The notes: generated by a model from the sequence alone, not told the origin. DNA of 61,541 nt from an uncultured Clostridia bacterium (GCA_947572235.1 CANPBB010000005.1:1-61541); one strand, 5' to 3'; counted from the first letter of the stretch, positions 51,229 to 59,105 are shown. Made by a program: numbers and translations.

Positions 51229-51257
51229 TTGACACCCTATGACATTCTGTGTATAAT
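51229..51257 (+). promoter_or_regulatory. Consensus promoter of the first 93-aa gene
   Basis: TTGACA (51229-51234), a 17-base spacer and TATAAT (51252-51257) form a perfect sigma-A promoter. The spacer starts CAC and ends GTG (CACCCTATGACATTCTGTG), a possible operator half-site pair. Confidence 0.92.
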
Positions 51258-51332
51258 GGAATTATAGACGCTACTACATACTGAGTTTTTGCTTAACACA
51301 TCAATGAACAATGTGCTATGGAGGTACCCCAC

Positions 51333-51614
51333 ATGGAAACAATCTACGACTGGCTCTACGCGCACTACTACCAGCCCCACGCGGAGGAGGTGCTGGGCGC
51401 CTACGGGGACATGGGGGCCATCACGGAGGAGGCGGAGCGGCTGCTGCTTACCGGGGAGGGGAGCGAGCTGGAGCGGCAGGACGCCATCAACACCCTGCAG
51501 CGGCTCAACGGCACGGCGGCCTTCGCCGCCGGGGTCTGCTTCGGGCGGCGCTCCGTCCTCGACATGGAGTTTATCGCCCCCATCGCCTTGGGCGGCATGA
51601 CGCTGGCGGTGTAG
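51333..51614 (+). CDS. 93-residue protein of unknown function, copy 1
   Basis: Starts METIYDWLYAHYYQPHAEEV at ATG 51333, eight bases after GGAGG. Conserved blocks shared with copy 2 at 56265 are AYGDMG, RQDAIN and NGTAAFAAGVCFG. It is acidic, mainly helical, with a moderately hydrophobic C-terminus but no clear membrane span or signal peptide. It resembles short DUF6809-like proteins of gut Clostridia from memory; this is uncertain. It is divergent from an Xre gene and transcribed from a perfect promoter. Confidence 0.82.
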   Translation: METIYDWLYAHYYQPHAEEVLGAYGDMGAITEEAERLLLTGEGSELERQDAINTLQRLNGTAAFAAGVCFGRRSVLDMEFIAPIALGGMTLAV

Positions 51615-51617
51615 GGG

Positions 51618-52349
51618 CTACTCCATCCGCTTGATCTCGAAGAATGCCCCCTTGCGGTAGATCAGGACGGTTCCGTCGTTCAGGAAGAACAGGTCCTGGC
51701 CTAAGGGGCGGCGGCCCTCGGTACTCTCCCGGGTCTGGGCGGTGACGCTGCGGATGCGCCTGCCCTCGATGCCCAGGGCCTCGAAGGAGGCTTGGCCCAG
51801 GGTCTCCGGGATGCGGACGTGGCCCTCCCGGTGGACTGTGTGGACGGTGTAGGGCTCGTCCTCGTCCAAGAGGTAGGTCTCGCCGGCGGCGGTGAAGCAC
51901 TCCGGGCCGTAGGTGAGGCGGACGCCGATCCATGCGGCGATCTCCTCCTCCGTCTGGACGCAGCCGGGGGTGCGGTAACGGAAGGCCGTCACCTCCCACT
52001 CCCCATAGCAGGCGTCCTCCACGGTGAAGGGGACGCCAAAATTCTCCGGGAGAAAGCGCAGGGGCTGTATGATGAGGTACAGAGCAAAGAACGCCGCCGC
52101 CCCGAACTCCCACAGGGTGGCCAATAGCAGCAGCCAAGGGCCCTTTTTCCCCTCCCGCTTCCAGCGCTTCCGCAGGCGCAGGAGGCAGAGGGCGGCCAGC
52201 AGATTCCCCGCCGCCAAGAGCGCCGCAATGAGATTCACTAAGAGACTGTGGGCCGTCATCCAGAGCAGGGCGCTGGTTATCGCGGAGAAAAACAGGGCCA
52301 GAATGATGATGGGAATAAAGACCCACCCAAACAGCGCCATAAACGCCAT
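51618..52349 (-). CDS. Three-TM membrane protein of unknown function
   Basis: A 243-residue protein starting MAFMALFGWVFIPIIILALF behind AGGAGGG. It has three hydrophobic segments (about residues 3-25, 29-58 and 72-95), then a soluble domain of about 145 residues with a Tyr/Glu-rich beta pattern (CYGEWEVTAFRYRTPGC, LFFLNDGTVLIYRKGAFFEI). Its stop is three bases from the stop of the 93-aa gene, so the two converge. It follows ybaK by 12 bases and could be the last gene of the uvrB group. Confidence 0.78.
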   Translation of the reverse strand: MAFMALFGWVFIPIIILALFFSAITSALLWMTAHSLLVNLIAALLAAGNLLAALCLLRLRKRWKREGKKGPWLLLLATLWEFGAAAFFALYLIIQPLRFLPENFGVPFTVEDACYGEWEVTAFRYRTPGCVQTEEEIAAWIGVRLTYGPECFTAAGETYLLDEDEPYTVHTVHREGHVRIPETLGQASFEALGIEGRRIRSVTAQTRESTEGRRPLGQDLFFLNDGTVLIYRKGAFFEIKRME

Positions 52350-52361
52350 AGTCCGTCCCTC

Positions 52362-52844
52362 CTACACAACGATATCCGCTTCGGTCCCCTCCACCAGCGC
52401 CATCAGCTCGGCGGGGGACAGGGTCACCTGATAGCCGATTTTCCCGGCGGAGACCGTGATGGCGTCCACAATCCCGGCGGTCTCGTGAAAGACCGTGGGG
52501 TAGGGCTTCCGCATCCCCACCGGGGAGCAGCCCCCCCGGATGTAGCCGGAGAGGGCGAGGATCTCCTTCACGTGGACCATCTCAACCGATTTCTCCCTCA
52601 CCGCCTTGGCGGCTTTTTTTAGGTCCAGGGTGTCCCCCACGGGGATCACAAAGACGTAGATCCCCCCGGAGGCTCCCCGGGCCAGCAGGGTTTTGAACAC
52701 CGTCTCCGGGTCCAAGCCGAGGGCTTGGGCCACGGTGAGCCCATCTACCGCCACCCCCTCCTGATGGGGGTAGGTGCGCGGGGTGTAGGGAATGCGCCGC
52801 TGGTCCAACAGGCGCATCACGTTGGTTTTATCGTCCTTGGGCAT
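52362..52844 (-). CDS. ybaK: Cys-tRNA(Pro)/Cys-tRNA deacylase, YbaK/EbsC type
   Basis: A 160-residue YbaK-like editing protein that hydrolyses Cys mis-attached to tRNA Pro. It shows the catalytic lysine context ETVFKTLLARG (about residues 47-57), VFVIPVGDTLDLKKAAKA and the GGCSPVGMRKPYPTVF loop. The start overlaps the end of the upstream transposase gene by 28 bases, so its translation may depend on that gene. Confidence 0.94.
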   Translation of the reverse strand: MPKDDKTNVMRLLDQRRIPYTPRTYPHQEGVAVDGLTVAQALGLDPETVFKTLLARGASGGIYVFVIPVGDTLDLKKAAKAVREKSVEMVHVKEILALSGYIRGGCSPVGMRKPYPTVFHETAGIVDAITVSAGKIGYQVTLSPAELMALVEGTEADIVV

Positions 52845-53329
52845 TCGAGATCACCGTCCTTGTAATAGCAGTCCTCCCGCCACTTGGCGGGGTTGGTGTC
52901 AATATAGTGCCAGATACGGAGATAATCCGCCTCGCCGCGGATGATGTGGTCGTGGAAGCTCTCCTGCCATATGGAAAAACCGCAGGCCATCGTAACATCA
53001 CACTTCAAAAAACGTACAACCATTGGGATGGATTCTGTGGGGGCCGATGTCCTCATCGGCCCGTCCCCCGGCGCAGGGATACGAAATATAACATGAATGT
53101 GATTTGGCATGATCACATATTTGTCCACCGTTGGCATGGCTGCGATCGTATGATCAACAATTTTCCCGATCTTTGATAATTCGATGTGCGGGGCGATGTG
53201 GACATCGCCCCCTACGATTGTACCGAAAAAATGTTCCCGGCCTTTTGTGCAAATGGTAACAAAATACCACCCTGTCCGGCTGTAATCGTACCCTTGCAGC
53301 CGGTTTTTCCGTCTCCGCGGTTTTCCCAT
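52817..53329 (-). CDS. REP-associated tyrosine transposase (RAYT, IS200-like Y1 family)
   Basis: A 170-residue HUH/Y1 transposase. GWYFVTICTKGREHFFG starts the fold, the metal-binding HIH is in MPNHIHVIFR (residues 77-79), and the probable catalytic tyrosine is in FHDHIIRGEADYLRIWHYID (Tyr136), followed by TNPAKW. RAYT proteins cut REP hairpins next to a conserved tetranucleotide. The ATG at 53329 lies one base after the uvrB TGA. Two REP-like palindromes are inside the gene and encode DVHIAPH and GPMRTSAPTES without breaking the frame. No insertion-sequence ends surround it, as is typical of domesticated RAYTs. Confidence 0.9.
   Translation of the reverse strand: MGKPRRRKNRLQGYDYSRTGWYFVTICTKGREHFFGTIVGGDVHIAPHIELSKIGKIVDHTIAAMPTVDKYVIMPNHIHVIFRIPAPGDGPMRTSAPTESIPMVVRFLKCDVTMACGFSIWQESFHDHIIRGEADYLRIWHYIDTNPAKWREDCYYKDGDLECPRTIKPT
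53037..53063 (+). repeat. REP-like module inside the RAYT gene (1)
   Basis: GTGG followed by GGGCCGATGTCCTCATCGGC and CCG. It matches the GGGCCGAT/ATCGGCCC modules at 9951 and 50512, including the neighbouring ATTCTGT. It codes in frame for about ten residues of a loop. Confidence 0.85.
53189..53215 (-). repeat. REP-like module inside the RAYT gene (2)
   Basis: GGGGCGATGTGGACATCGCCCC ends in CTAC, so read on the gene strand it is a GTAG-headed palindrome. It codes for part of VGGDVHIAPH. Confidence 0.85.
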
Positions 53330-53330
53330 C

Positions 53331-55301
53331 TCACTCCGTCTTCTGCTTGCGCAGCTCAATAATACGGTCGCGCAGGATGGCGGCATATTCGAACTCCAGC
53401 ATCTTGCTGGCCTCCCGCATCTCCTTCTCCAGCCTGACGATCTCCCGCTCCGCCTCGGCCCGGGTGAGCCTGCGGCCGGCGCTGCGCTGGGCGGCCTCGG
53501 CGGACTTGCTGATCTCCAGCACCTCCCGGACGGACTTGATGACGGTCTTGGGGACGATGCCGTGGGCCTTGTTGAATTCGTCCTGCTTCCTCCGGCGGCG
53601 CTCCGTCTCGTCCATGGCGGCCCGCATGCTGCGCGTCACCGTGTCCGCATAGAGGATGACCAGCCCCTCCGCGTTTCGGGCGGCGCGGCCGATGGTCTGG
53701 ATCAGGCTGGTCTCACTGCGGAGGAACCCCTCCTTGTCCGCGTCCAAAATAGCCACCAGAGAGACCTCCGGCATGTCGAGACCCTCCCGCAGCAGATTGA
53801 TGCCCACCAATACGTCGAACTCGCCCAAGCGCAGGTCTCTTATCAGCTCCATCCGCTCGATCGTCTCCACATCGTGGTGCATGTAGCGCACCCGGATGCC
53901 AGCGTTTTTCAGGTAGGCGGTCAGATCCTCCGCCATCTTCTTGGTCAGCGTGGTCACCAGTACCCGCTCGCCCCGCTGGGCCCGCTGGTTGATCTCGCCG
54001 ATCAAATCGTCAATCTGACCGGTGACGGGGCGGACCTCCACCACCGGGTCCAGAAGGCCCGTGGGGCGGATCACCTGCTCCACCACTTGGTCGGCCTGCT
54101 CCCGCTCGTAGTCGGTGGGGGTGGCAGAGACGCAGATGATCTGGTGGAAACGCTCCTCAAACTCCTCAAATCGCAGCGGCCGGTTGTCGAAGGCGCAGGG
54201 GAGGCGGAAGCCGTACTCCACCAAGCTCTCCTTCCGGGCCCTGTCGCCGTTGTACATGGCCCGGACTTGGGGCAAAGTGACGTGGCTTTCGTCCACAAAG
54301 AGAACAAAGTCGTCGGGGAAGTAGTCCAAGAGGGTCATGGGCGGGGAGCCCACCGGGCGGTTGGAGATACAGCGGCTGTAGTTCTCAATACCGGTGCAGT
54401 AGCCCAGCTCCCGCATCATCTCCATGTCGTACTCCGTCCGCTGACGGATCCGCTGGGCCTCCACCAGCTTGTCATTGTCCTCAAAGAATTTGACCCGCTC
54501 CTCCAGCTCCTCCCGGATCTGCACCAGCGCCTGCTCGATCTTCTCCGGGGGAGTAACATAGTGGCTGGCGGGGTAGATGGCCACGTGGTTCAAAAGGCGG
54601 TTCACCGCGCCGGTAAGGGGGTTGATCTCGCTGAGGCGGTCGATCTCGTCACCGAAGAACTCCACCCGGATGGCCCGGTCCCGGTAGTAGGCGGGGTAGA
54701 GCTCCACCGTGTCCCCCCGGACGCGGAACATATTCCGCTCAAAGGCCACATCGTTGCGCTCGTACCGGATCTCCACCAGACGCTGCAAAAGCTCATCCCG
54801 GCTCCGCTCCTGCCCGGTGCGGAGGGAGATCATCATCTTCTCAAAGTCGTCAGGCTCCCCCAAGCCGTAGATACAGGAGACGGAGGCCACCACGATCACG
54901 TCCCGCCGCTCAAAGAGGGCGGCGGTGGCGCTGAGGCGGAGCCGGTCGATCTCGTCGTTGGTGGTGGCATCCTTGGCGATATAGGTGTCGGTATGCGGAA
55001 TATAGGCCTCCGGCTGATAGTAGTCGTAGTAGGAGACGAAGTACTCCACGGCGTTGTTGGGGAAGAACTCCTTAAACTCGGCGCAGAGCTGGGCGGCCAG
55101 GGTCTTATTGTGGGCCAGGACCAGCGTGGGGCGCTGGACGGCCTCAATGACCTTAGCCATGGTGTAGGTCTTCCCCGAGCCGGTGACACCTAAGAGGACC
55201 TGCTGGCGCAGGCCGTCCTCAATGCCGGCGGCCAGCTTCTCAATCGCCTGAGGCTGATCCCCGGCGGGGGTGTAGGGTGAGACAACTTCAAAATTTGGCA
55301 T
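53331..55301 (-). CDS. uvrB: Excinuclease ABC subunit B
   Basis: UvrB verifies damage and loads UvrC in nucleotide excision repair. The 656-residue protein has helicase motif [15 protein letters not shown] (about residues 38-51), the beta-hairpin region [20 protein letters not shown], motif [11 protein letters not shown], motif [14 protein letters not shown], and the C-terminal UVR domain ([20 protein letters not shown]) that binds UvrC. The ATG at 55301 follows AGGAG. It is followed at once by the RAYT and ybaK genes on the same strand. Confidence 0.98.
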   Translation of the reverse strand: MPNFEVVSPYTPAGDQPQAIEKLAAGIEDGLRQQVLLGVTGSGKTYTMAKVIEAVQRPTLVLAHNKTLAAQLCAEFKEFFPNNAVEYFVSYYDYYQPEAYIPHTDTYIAKDATTNDEIDRLRLSATAALFERRDVIVVASVSCIYGLGEPDDFEKMMISLRTGQERSRDELLQRLVEIRYERNDVAFERNMFRVRGDTVELYPAYYRDRAIRVEFFGDEIDRLSEINPLTGAVNRLLNHVAIYPASHYVTPPEKIEQALVQIREELEERVKFFEDNDKLVEAQRIRQRTEYDMEMMRELGYCTGIENYSRCISNRPVGSPPMTLLDYFPDDFVLFVDESHVTLPQVRAMYNGDRARKESLVEYGFRLPCAFDNRPLRFEEFEERFHQIICVSATPTDYEREQADQVVEQVIRPTGLLDPVVEVRPVTGQIDDLIGEINQRAQRGERVLVTTLTKKMAEDLTAYLKNAGIRVRYMHHDVETIERMELIRDLRLGEFDVLVGINLLREGLDMPEVSLVAILDADKEGFLRSETSLIQTIGRAARNAEGLVILYADTVTRSMRAAMDETERRRRKQDEFNKAHGIVPKTVIKSVREVLEISKSAEAAQRSAGRRLTRAEAEREIVRLEKEMREASKMLEFEYAAILRDRIIELRKQKTE

Positions 55302-55361
55302 AGAACTTCTCCTGTCGGTACCACGAAAGCGGTACCCGCTTTTTTTTGCGCTTGTGCGCCC

Positions 55362-55598
55362 CTACAGGCGCTCCCGGCGGTCTGTACGGCCCAGCAAATA
55401 ATCAGTGGACACGCCGAAGTAGTCGGCAAACAGCATTATATCCAACGAGGGGACATTAACCTGTCCATACTCGATGCACTGGTAGTGACGCTCCGTGCAT
55501 TCCAGCAGTGCTGCCATCTCCCGCTGCTTGAGTTTTCACTCCTTCCGCAGTTCCTTTATCCTTGCAGAAAAAAGCGGCATAATAATTTTTGTATTCAT
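55362..55598 (-). pseudogene. Small Xre regulator C, broken by a stop codon
   Basis: From ATG 55598 the frame reads IMPLFSARIKELRKE, then TGA at codon 21, then KLKQREMAALLECTERHYQC to DYLLGRTDRRERL and TAG. In the close paralogue at 50633 the stop position is CGA (Arg), so a single C-to-T change explains the break. The final TAG belongs to a REP-like GTAGGGGCGCAC. Confidence 0.85.
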
Positions 55599-55602
55599 TT
55601 CG

Positions 55603-55842
55603 TCATTCTCCTCTTGACAGGCTGCCCGTCAGGCCCAGCAGGCAATCGGTAGACACGCCAAAATAGTTAGCGAGGATGAGCAGTGTCGAAACCGGAATAT
55701 TGATCTGCCCATATTCTATCATCTGATAGTACCGCACCGTACATTGCAGCAGCTCTGCCATATTCTTCTGCGTCAAATTTCTCGCTTTCCGCAGTTCTTT
55801 CAATTTAGCAGAGAAATCCGGTAAAATAGTTTCACGTGTCAT
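55603..55842 (-). CDS. Small Xre regulator D
   Basis: A 79-residue regulator MTRETILPDFSAKLKELRKA with RYYQMIEYGQINIPVSTLLI and ANYFGVSTDCLLGLTG, starting at ATG 55842 with AGGAGG upstream. It is more diverged than A, B and E and has no REP at its end. The next gene C follows after 4 bases. Confidence 0.88.
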   Translation of the reverse strand: MTRETILPDFSAKLKELRKARNLTQKNMAELLQCTVRYYQMIEYGQINIPVSTLLILANYFGVSTDCLLGLTGSLSRGE

Positions 55843-55948
55843 GGTTCAGCCCCCTCCTGACATGAAGCTGTACAAAAACCCACCGAAGGGCCCATTGAAA
55901 CGTCTCTGGCACCAGAAGAACAGGTAGATAGAACCCGCCCCTACAAAA

Positions 55949-56179
55949 TCAACGGCGCTTCCGATGATCATCCAACCCCAAAAGGTAATCGGCAGACACA
56001 TCAAAATAATCGGCAAGGGTAACTAAATCCAACGATGGGACATTGATCTGCCCATACTCAATCCGTTGGTAGTGGCGGTCTGTACAATTGAGCAACTCCG
56101 CCATATCCTTTTGCGTGCGCTTCTTCTCTTTTCGGAGCTCTTTTAGTCTGGCAGAAAAAATTGGCATGATAACATTCAT
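55949..56179 (-). CDS. Small Xre regulator E (paired with the 93-aa protein at 56265)
   Basis: A 76-residue regulator MNVIMPIFSARLKELRKEKK with HYQRIEYGQINVPSLDLVTL and ADYFDVSADYLLGLDDHRKR. It ends TGA right next to a half REP (GTAGGGGCGGG, 55930-55944). It is divergent from the second 93-aa gene with the same overlap of ribosome binding site and -35 as pair one. Confidence 0.9.
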   Translation of the reverse strand: MNVIMPIFSARLKELRKEKKRTQKDMAELLNCTDRHYQRIEYGQINVPSLDLVTLADYFDVSADYLLGLDDHRKRR

Positions 56180-56192
56180 TTGAAACTTCCCC

Positions 56193-56221
56193 TTGACACG
56201 ACATATTGCGTGGTGTATAAT
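56193..56221 (+). promoter_or_regulatory. Consensus promoter of the second 93-aa gene
   Basis: TTGACA (56193-56198), 17-base spacer, TATAAT (56216-56221). The spacer region holds the inverted repeat CACG...CGTG (CACGACATATTGCGTG), a likely operator for the divergent Xre protein. Confidence 0.92.
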
Positions 56222-56264
56222 ATAGGCATAGCGACATAAGATGTTGTATTATGGAGGCGTCCAC

Positions 56265-56546
56265 ATGGAAACAATCTACGAATGGTTATACGAAAACTAC
56301 TACAAACCCCATGCGAAGGAAATCCTTGACGCCTATGGGGATATGGGGCCGGTTGCGGAGGAGGCGGAGCAGCTGCTGCTGGCCGGGGAGGGCGATACGA
56401 TAGCGCGGCAGGATGCCATCAACGCCCTGCGGCGGATCAACGGCACCGCAGCCTTCGCGGCGGGGGTTTGCTTTGGCAGCCGCCTGCTGCTGGATGCGGA
56501 TTTTATCTCCAGTGTTGCCTTGGGCGGGCTATCCCTCACGATTTAG
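56265..56546 (+). CDS. 93-residue protein of unknown function, copy 2
   Basis: METIYEWLYENYYKPHAKEI, the same length as copy 1 and about two thirds identical by eye (AYGDMG, RQDAIN, NGTAAFAAGVCFG conserved). ATG 56265 follows GGAGG at the same distance. The conserved length and blocks together with many substitutions show an old duplication kept under selection. Converges with radC. Confidence 0.82.
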   Translation: METIYEWLYENYYKPHAKEILDAYGDMGPVAEEAEQLLLAGEGDTIARQDAINALRRINGTAAFAAGVCFGSRLLLDADFISSVALGGLSLTI

Positions 56547-56567
56547 CAGACGAGGGATACCCCCTCC

Positions 56568-57254
56568 TCAAAAGCACCGCTGGGCAATGGACCCATTCTC
56601 CGCCATCGAAACAAAATCCTGATCCGCCACAATGATGTGGTCCACCAGCCTTACCCCGATGGCGGAGAGGGCCTCCGCCACCTGCGAGGTGGCGACATAG
56701 TCCTCCCGGGAGGGCAGCGCCACCCCGCTGGGGTGGTTGTGGGCCAGCACCACGCCCACCGCGTTGCACCGCAGGGCGATCTCCACCACCCGGCGGACAC
56801 TGCACTCCGCCGCCGACGCGCCGCCCTCACTGAGCCGGCGGCAGCAGAGCACCTTTCCCTTTCCGTCCAAGCACACCTGATACATCAACTCGCTGCGCTG
56901 GCCGAAGAACAGATCCAAAAAGTACGCGCCCATCTCCTCCGTGGTGGTAAGCTTCAGATTCTGCCCCTCAGCGGAGAGGCGGAGGCGGCGGAAAATCGCC
57001 GGCAGCAGCGCCACCAGCGAGGCCGCATGGGGCCCCATGCCCTCCACCTGCTCCAGCTCCTCCAAGGGGGCGGCGAACACCGCGGGCAAGGAGCCAAAGT
57101 GGTCCAAAAGCGCGTGCGCAATAGGGTTGGTGTCCCGGCGGCCGATGGCGTAGAACAGCAGCAGCTCCAGCACCTCATGGTCGGCAAAGGCATCCAAGCC
57201 GTGGCGGACAAACTGCTCCCGCCGCCTCTTTCTGTGCCCGTCGTGTACGCCCAT
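56568..57254 (-). CDS. radC: RadC/MPN-domain protein
   Basis: A 228-residue RadC homologue with an N-terminal HhH-like region (GSLPAVFAAPLEELEQVEGM) and a C-terminal JAMM domain, LAHNHPSGVALPSREDY holding the H-x-H and Asp metal ligands. It was named for DNA repair, but that role is disproved for E. coli; it is probably a metal-dependent isopeptidase or nuclease-like protein of unclear function. The ATG at 57254 follows GAGGAGG. Confidence 0.93.
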   Translation of the reverse strand: MGVHDGHRKRRREQFVRHGLDAFADHEVLELLLFYAIGRRDTNPIAHALLDHFGSLPAVFAAPLEELEQVEGMGPHAASLVALLPAIFRRLRLSAEGQNLKLTTTEEMGAYFLDLFFGQRSELMYQVCLDGKGKVLCCRRLSEGGASAAECSVRRVVEIALRCNAVGVVLAHNHPSGVALPSREDYVATSQVAEALSAIGVRLVDHIIVADQDFVSMAENGSIAQRCF

Positions 57255-57423
57255 AGCCGCCCTCCTCTCCGCGTCCCCGCCTCAGGATCGCCTTGTTCTC
57301 TGTAACAGGTCCGTATTTTGTATTTTCCGCGGTTTTTGATTATCGTACTATTGTACCATAATATCTTTTACAGAACAAGAGGGAGTTTGTCAAAAAAATT
57401 CCTCCTCTGGCAGGGGAAAAAGG

Positions 57424-57452
57424 TTGACAGCGGAGGGAAAAAAGCATACTAT
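57424..57452 (+). promoter_or_regulatory. Promoter of the M-box/mgtE transcript
   Basis: TTGACA (57424-57429), a 17-base spacer and TACTAT (57447-57452), about 20 bases before the riboswitch. Confidence 0.8.
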
Positions 57453-57471
57453 AACAGAAGGAATATCATAA

Positions 57472-57694
57472 GGTCCGGTAGGCAAGGCTACCTCAGGGAT
57501 ATGGATCGCTGCCGCGTAACCGTGGAGACACGGTGGGATGGTTTGAGCAGGTCATGTCGAAAACAAGGCATGATCTAATGCGATTTCACCGCCCTGAGAT
57601 GCTAAAGCTCGAACGGTGGTCGGGGAGAGGATGCGCCCCGATTCTCAGCGCAGATGCCATGACTGCCGGGTTGCCGCAAGTCATGGATTTTTTT
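57472..57694 (+). ncRNA. M-box (ykoK) magnesium riboswitch with terminator
   Basis: The aptamer shows the M-box signatures in order: GGTAGGCAAGGCTACC, ATGGATCGCTGCCG, CAGGTCATGTCGAAAACAAG with GGCATGATCTAATGC, and GATGCTAAAGCTCGAACG. CTCAGGG (57492-57498) pairs with CCCTGAG (57592-57598) to close the long stem. An intrinsic terminator follows: CCATGACT (57657-57664) with AGTCATGG (57679-57686) and seven T. High Mg2+ should fold the aptamer and stop transcription before mgtE. Confidence 0.95.
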
Positions 57695-57725
57695 ATGGAC
57701 AAATGCCGGGAAGGGGGTATACAGG

Positions 57726-59105
57726 ATGCTGGATATTGAGAATGGAGCCTTTATGGAGCAGTTGGAGGAGATGGCGGAGCGAAAACAGTGGACGGCCCTC
57801 CGGGATCTCCTCAGCGAGGAGGCCGCGGCGGACATTGCCGACGTGCTCAGTCAGCTGCCGGACACCCGCCTGCCGGTGCTCTACCGTCTGCTACCCAAGG
57901 AGCTGGCGGCGGAGGTATTTGTGGAGATGGAGCCGGAGGGGCAGGAGCTGCTCATCAAGACCTTCTCCGACACGGAGCTGAAGGAGGTTTTAGACGAGCT
58001 CTATGTGGACGACACAGTGGACATCATCGAGGAGATGCCCGCCTCGGTGGTGAAGCGGATTTTGCAGTCCGCAGACCCGGAGACCCGGCGCAGCGTCAAC
58101 GAGATTCTCAAGTACCCGGAGGACTCCGCCGGCTCCATTATGACCACGGAGTTTGTGGATCTGAAGCGGGACATGACTGTGGAGGACGCCTTTAAGCGCA
58201 TCCGACGCACCGGCGTGGACAAGGAGACCATCAACATCTGCTACGTGGTGGACCCCAGCCGCCATCTGCTGGGCTTGGTGTCCATCCGGACGCTGCTGCT
58301 CTCGGACTACGAGGACATCATTGAGGATATCATGGAGACCAATGTCATCGCTGTGTCCACCATGGAGGACCGGGAGGACGTGGCCCAGAGCCTGAGCAAG
58401 TACGACTTTTTGGCTATGCCGGTGGTGGACGACGAGCACCGGCTGGTGGGCATCGTCACCATCGACGACGCCATCGACGTGATGGAGAAGGAGGCCACCG
58501 AGGACTTCGAGCGCATCGTCGGCATCAACCCCACGGATAAGCCCTACCTGCGCACCGGGGTGTGGGAAACAGTGAAGAGCCGTATCCCCTGGCTGCTGCT
58601 GCTGATGCTCTCGGCCACCTTCACCGGCGTGGTGATCTCCAGCTTTGAGGACTCCCTCGCCGCCTGCTCGGTGCTCATCGGCTTTATCCCCATGCTGATG
58701 GACACCGGCGGCAACAGCGGCAACCAGGCCAGCGTGGCCCTGATCCGCTCGCTGAGCTTAAACGAGGTGGCCTTCGGCGATCTGGCGGCGGTGCTGTGGA
58801 AGGAGATCCGCGTAGCGGTGAGCTGCGGGGCGCTGCTCTCGGGGTGCAACTTTGTGAAGCTGATGCTGGTGGACCGGCTGCTGCTGGGGAATACCGCGGT
58901 GACAGTGCCGGTGGCGGCGGTGATCTGTTTGACCTTGGTCTGTACGGTGTTCTGCGCCAAGGTGGTGGGAAGCCTCCTGCCCCTGCTCTCCGACAAGGTG
59001 GGCTTGGATCCGGCGGTAGTGGCGGGCCCCTTCATCACCACCATCGTGGACGTGGTGTCGCTGCTGATCTACTTTAGCTTCGCCACGGTACTGCTGGGCC
59101 TGTAG
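57726..59105 (+). CDS. mgtE: Magnesium transporter MgtE
   Basis: A 459-residue Mg2+ channel. An N-terminal superhelical domain (about residues 10-130), two CBS domains (about 135-255, with SAGSIMTTEFVDL and VIAVSTMEDREDV), then five membrane helices with the pore sequence FIPMLMDTGGNSGNQASV. The cytosolic part closes the pore at high Mg2+. The upstream M-box makes expression Mg2+-responsive as well. The ATG at 57726 has AAGGGGG upstream. Confidence 0.97.
   Translation: MLDIENGAFMEQLEEMAERKQWTALRDLLSEEAAADIADVLSQLPDTRLPVLYRLLPKELAAEVFVEMEPEGQELLIKTFSDTELKEVLDELYVDDTVDIIEEMPASVVKRILQSADPETRRSVNEILKYPEDSAGSIMTTEFVDLKRDMTVEDAFKRIRRTGVDKETINICYVVDPSRHLLGLVSIRTLLLSDYEDIIEDIMETNVIAVSTMEDREDVAQSLSKYDFLAMPVVDDEHRLVGIVTIDDAIDVMEKEATEDFERIVGINPTDKPYLRTGVWETVKSRIPWLLLLMLSATFTGVVISSFEDSLAACSVLIGFIPMLMDTGGNSGNQASVALIRSLSLNEVAFGDLAAVLWKEIRVAVSCGALLSGCNFVKLMLVDRLLLGNTAVTVPVAAVICLTLVCTVFCAKVVGSLLPLLSDKVGLDPAVVAGPFITTIVDVVSLLIYFSFATVLLGL

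Noticed and set aside
50979-51614. Toxin-antitoxin pair (Xre plus 93-aa protein)
   Set aside because: The genes are divergent, not in an operon, and the 93-aa protein has no toxin motif. It stays an untested possibility, not a call.
53562-55193. A 543-codon frame antisense to uvrB
   Set aside because: It mirrors the codon pattern of the GC-rich uvrB gene; low-complexity His/Leu/Val content and no family similarity.
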